DNA of 15,200 nt from an uncultured Lachnospiraceae bacterium. Its GTDB lineage: Bacteria; Bacillota; Clostridia; Lachnospirales; Lachnospiraceae. Below the pieces are notes generated by a model. The model was not told where the DNA came from. It was given only the letters and a program-made list of their open reading frames with translations, and did no database searches. Numbering within the stretch: position 1 is the stretch's first letter; the number at the start of each line of letters is the position of its first letter. Below, one piece after another: positions 14,381-15,200 of the stretch. The translations under genes were made by a program, and so were the position numbers. Location: contig CAMWOK010000038.1 in NCBI GenBank assembly GCA_947175845.1, positions 1 through 15,200 of the forward strand, given 5' to 3'.

Positions 14381-15127
14381 TCACCATTCTATACACTGCA
14401 TCCGGCGCCCCTGTCTCGTGCTCTTTAGACTCTGCAGCTGGTCGCTTAGGGACTTGTAGTATTCATATCTGCTGATGCGAAGCTGCTCTCCGGTGGTGAG
14501 CAGCACATAGTCGCGGCTGTAGCCGGCGATGCAGCTGGCGTTGACAAGATAGGATTTGTGGATGCGCATAAACCTGCAGTTCTTCTGGCAAAGAAGCGCT
14601 TCCACCACGTCGAGTTTCTGGTAAAATGAGTCGCGGCGGTCTGAGGAGACGATGTGGGTGCGCCTTCCCTCGGAGGCAAAATACCGGATTTCTTTTACGG
14701 GAACCTGGATGTACTCCGGCCTGACATAGTAAGAGAAAGAATCCGGGTCATCAAGGACAGCCTCGTAGGCGAGGGCGGCATAGGTCTGCAGGTGTTTCCG
14801 GCTTTTGCCGGGCATGACATACAGCGGCTCTAACAGCACATCCTCTGCGGGCGCAATACAGTCCTGCGCCCTTGTGATAACCGAGATCAGTTTGTGGTTC
14901 TCCCGCTTGGCTTTCATGACGGTCCTGCGCAGCAGGCCGTCCTCCCGATCCATATCATAGAACAGAATATCAGGACAGCTGCGGGCGATGCACTGCTCAA
15001 GCTCGGGGGCATTGTGGCAGCACCTTGCGGCGATCGCGATCTCCCGCTGACGAAAATAGTTCAGCACTTCCTCTTTCACAAAATCTAATATTTCCTCGCA
15101 CTCATAGCAAAAAACAAAATTGACCAT
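14381..15127 (-). CDS. LytTR-family response regulator-like protein with degenerate receiver
   Basis: Probable DNA-binding transcription regulator, 248 aa, read on the minus strand. ATG at 15127 has AAGGAGA (15142-15136) eight bases upstream; a longer frame to 15172 runs through a hairpin. The C-terminal LytTR domain (about 133-230) shows VPVKEIRYFASEGRRTHIV, FYQKLDVVEALL, RFMRIHKSYLVN (186-197) and LTTGEQLRISRYEYYKSL. The N-terminal part (about 1-125) is laid out like a receiver domain but lacks the early acidic pair (FCYECEE instead of the usual D-D/E) and an evident switch lysine; D58 or D60 in ILFYDMD sits near the usual phosphorylation position. No partner histidine kinase is in the window. 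It is convergent with pyrD, and its targets are unknown. Confidence 0.85.
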   Translation of the reverse strand: MVNFVFCYECEEILDFVKEEVLNYFRQREIAIAARCCHNAPELEQCIARSCPDILFYDMDREDGLLRRTVMKAKRENHKLISVITRAQDCIAPAEDVLLEPLYVMPGKSRKHLQTYAALAYEAVLDDPDSFSYYVRPEYIQVPVKEIRYFASEGRRTHIVSSDRRDSFYQKLDVVEALLCQKNCRFMRIHKSYLVNASCIAGYSRDYVLLTTGEQLRISRYEYYKSLSDQLQSLKSTRQGRRMQCIEW

Positions 15128-15154
15128 ATGTGTTGTCTCCTTGGCAAAAAATAG

Positions 15155-15172
15155 TTGCAGACGGTGCTGCAA
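15155..15172 (-). repeat. Inverted repeat in the leader of the LytTR gene
   Basis: TTGCAG (15155-15160) and CTGCAA (15167-15172) are perfect 6-bp arms around six bases. On the minus strand the hairpin is followed by CTATTTTTTG, giving a short terminator-like T-run ahead of the ribosome site. It could be an attenuator or an operator. Confidence 0.45.
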
Positions 15173-15173
15173 G

Positions 15174-15179
15174 AGTATA
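15174..15179 (-). promoter_or_regulatory. Possible -10 box of the LytTR gene
   Basis: On the minus strand this reads TATACT, a good -10 match, 46 bp before the start codon. The -35 box would fall at or beyond the edge of the window, so the promoter cannot be confirmed. Confidence 0.3.
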
Positions 15180-15200
15180 CTGGCGGTCGAAAAGGCTGAC

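Noticed and set aside
12717..14396. Long minus-strand open frame opposite pyrK and pyrD
   Set aside because: It lies antisense to two well-supported genes, is rich in His, Arg and Cys as GC-rich shadows are, shows no domain, and has no ribosome site of note.

Overview
The window reads as a stretch of a Clostridia chromosome, most likely a gut Lachnospiraceae-type Firmicute. Grounds: genes are tightly packed behind strong AGGAGG-type ribosome binding sites. The Tad pilus cluster carries Firmicute-type parts (Flp1-like pilin, DUF5702-like protein, DUF6382-FHA protein). Transketolase is split into two genes, and dihydroorotate dehydrogenase is the class 1B PyrK/PyrD pair. The family assignment is inference; no rRNA or other species marker is present.

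Region 1 (1-7735, + strand) is the downstream part of a Tad/Flp type IVb pilus operon, entered inside the CpaF/TadA motor ATPase. The order is CpaF (3' part), TadB-like and TadC-like membrane platform proteins, a 55-residue Flp1-like pilin, a DUF5702-like envelope protein, a TadE-like protein with unusual cysteine modules, a prepilin peptidase, a second TadE-like protein, and a membrane protein with a DUF6382-like N-terminus and a C-terminal FHA domain. Together they would process, assemble and power a thin surface pilus, and the last gene suggests phospho-threonine input.

Region 2 (7736-12386, + strand) is a pentose cassette. A sigma-70-type promoter overlapped by an inverted repeat precedes an FGGY sugar kinase and AraD. 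After a 199-bp regulatory-looking gap come the N- and C-terminal transketolase subunits, closed by a strong intrinsic terminator. Kinase plus AraD would turn L-ribulose into D-xylulose 5-phosphate, which transketolase feeds into central metabolism. No arabinose isomerase or transporter lies in the window.

Region 3 (12387-12575) lies between the terminator and pyrK. It holds what looks like the 5' end of a class IIC group II intron, placed directly after the terminator T-run as that class prefers, followed by a clear extended -10 promoter.

Region 4 (12576-14363, + strand) is pyrK-pyrD of pyrimidine synthesis, with a structured 99-bp spacer between the genes. Region 5 (14381-15127, - strand) is a convergent LytTR-type regulator with a degenerate receiver domain.

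I saw no CRISPR array, tRNA, rRNA, transposase or phage gene. Nothing amounts to a wholly new system. The best leads are the cysteine modules on the TadE-like protein, the FHA-pilus link, the intron remnant and the operator-like repeats of the pentose cassette.
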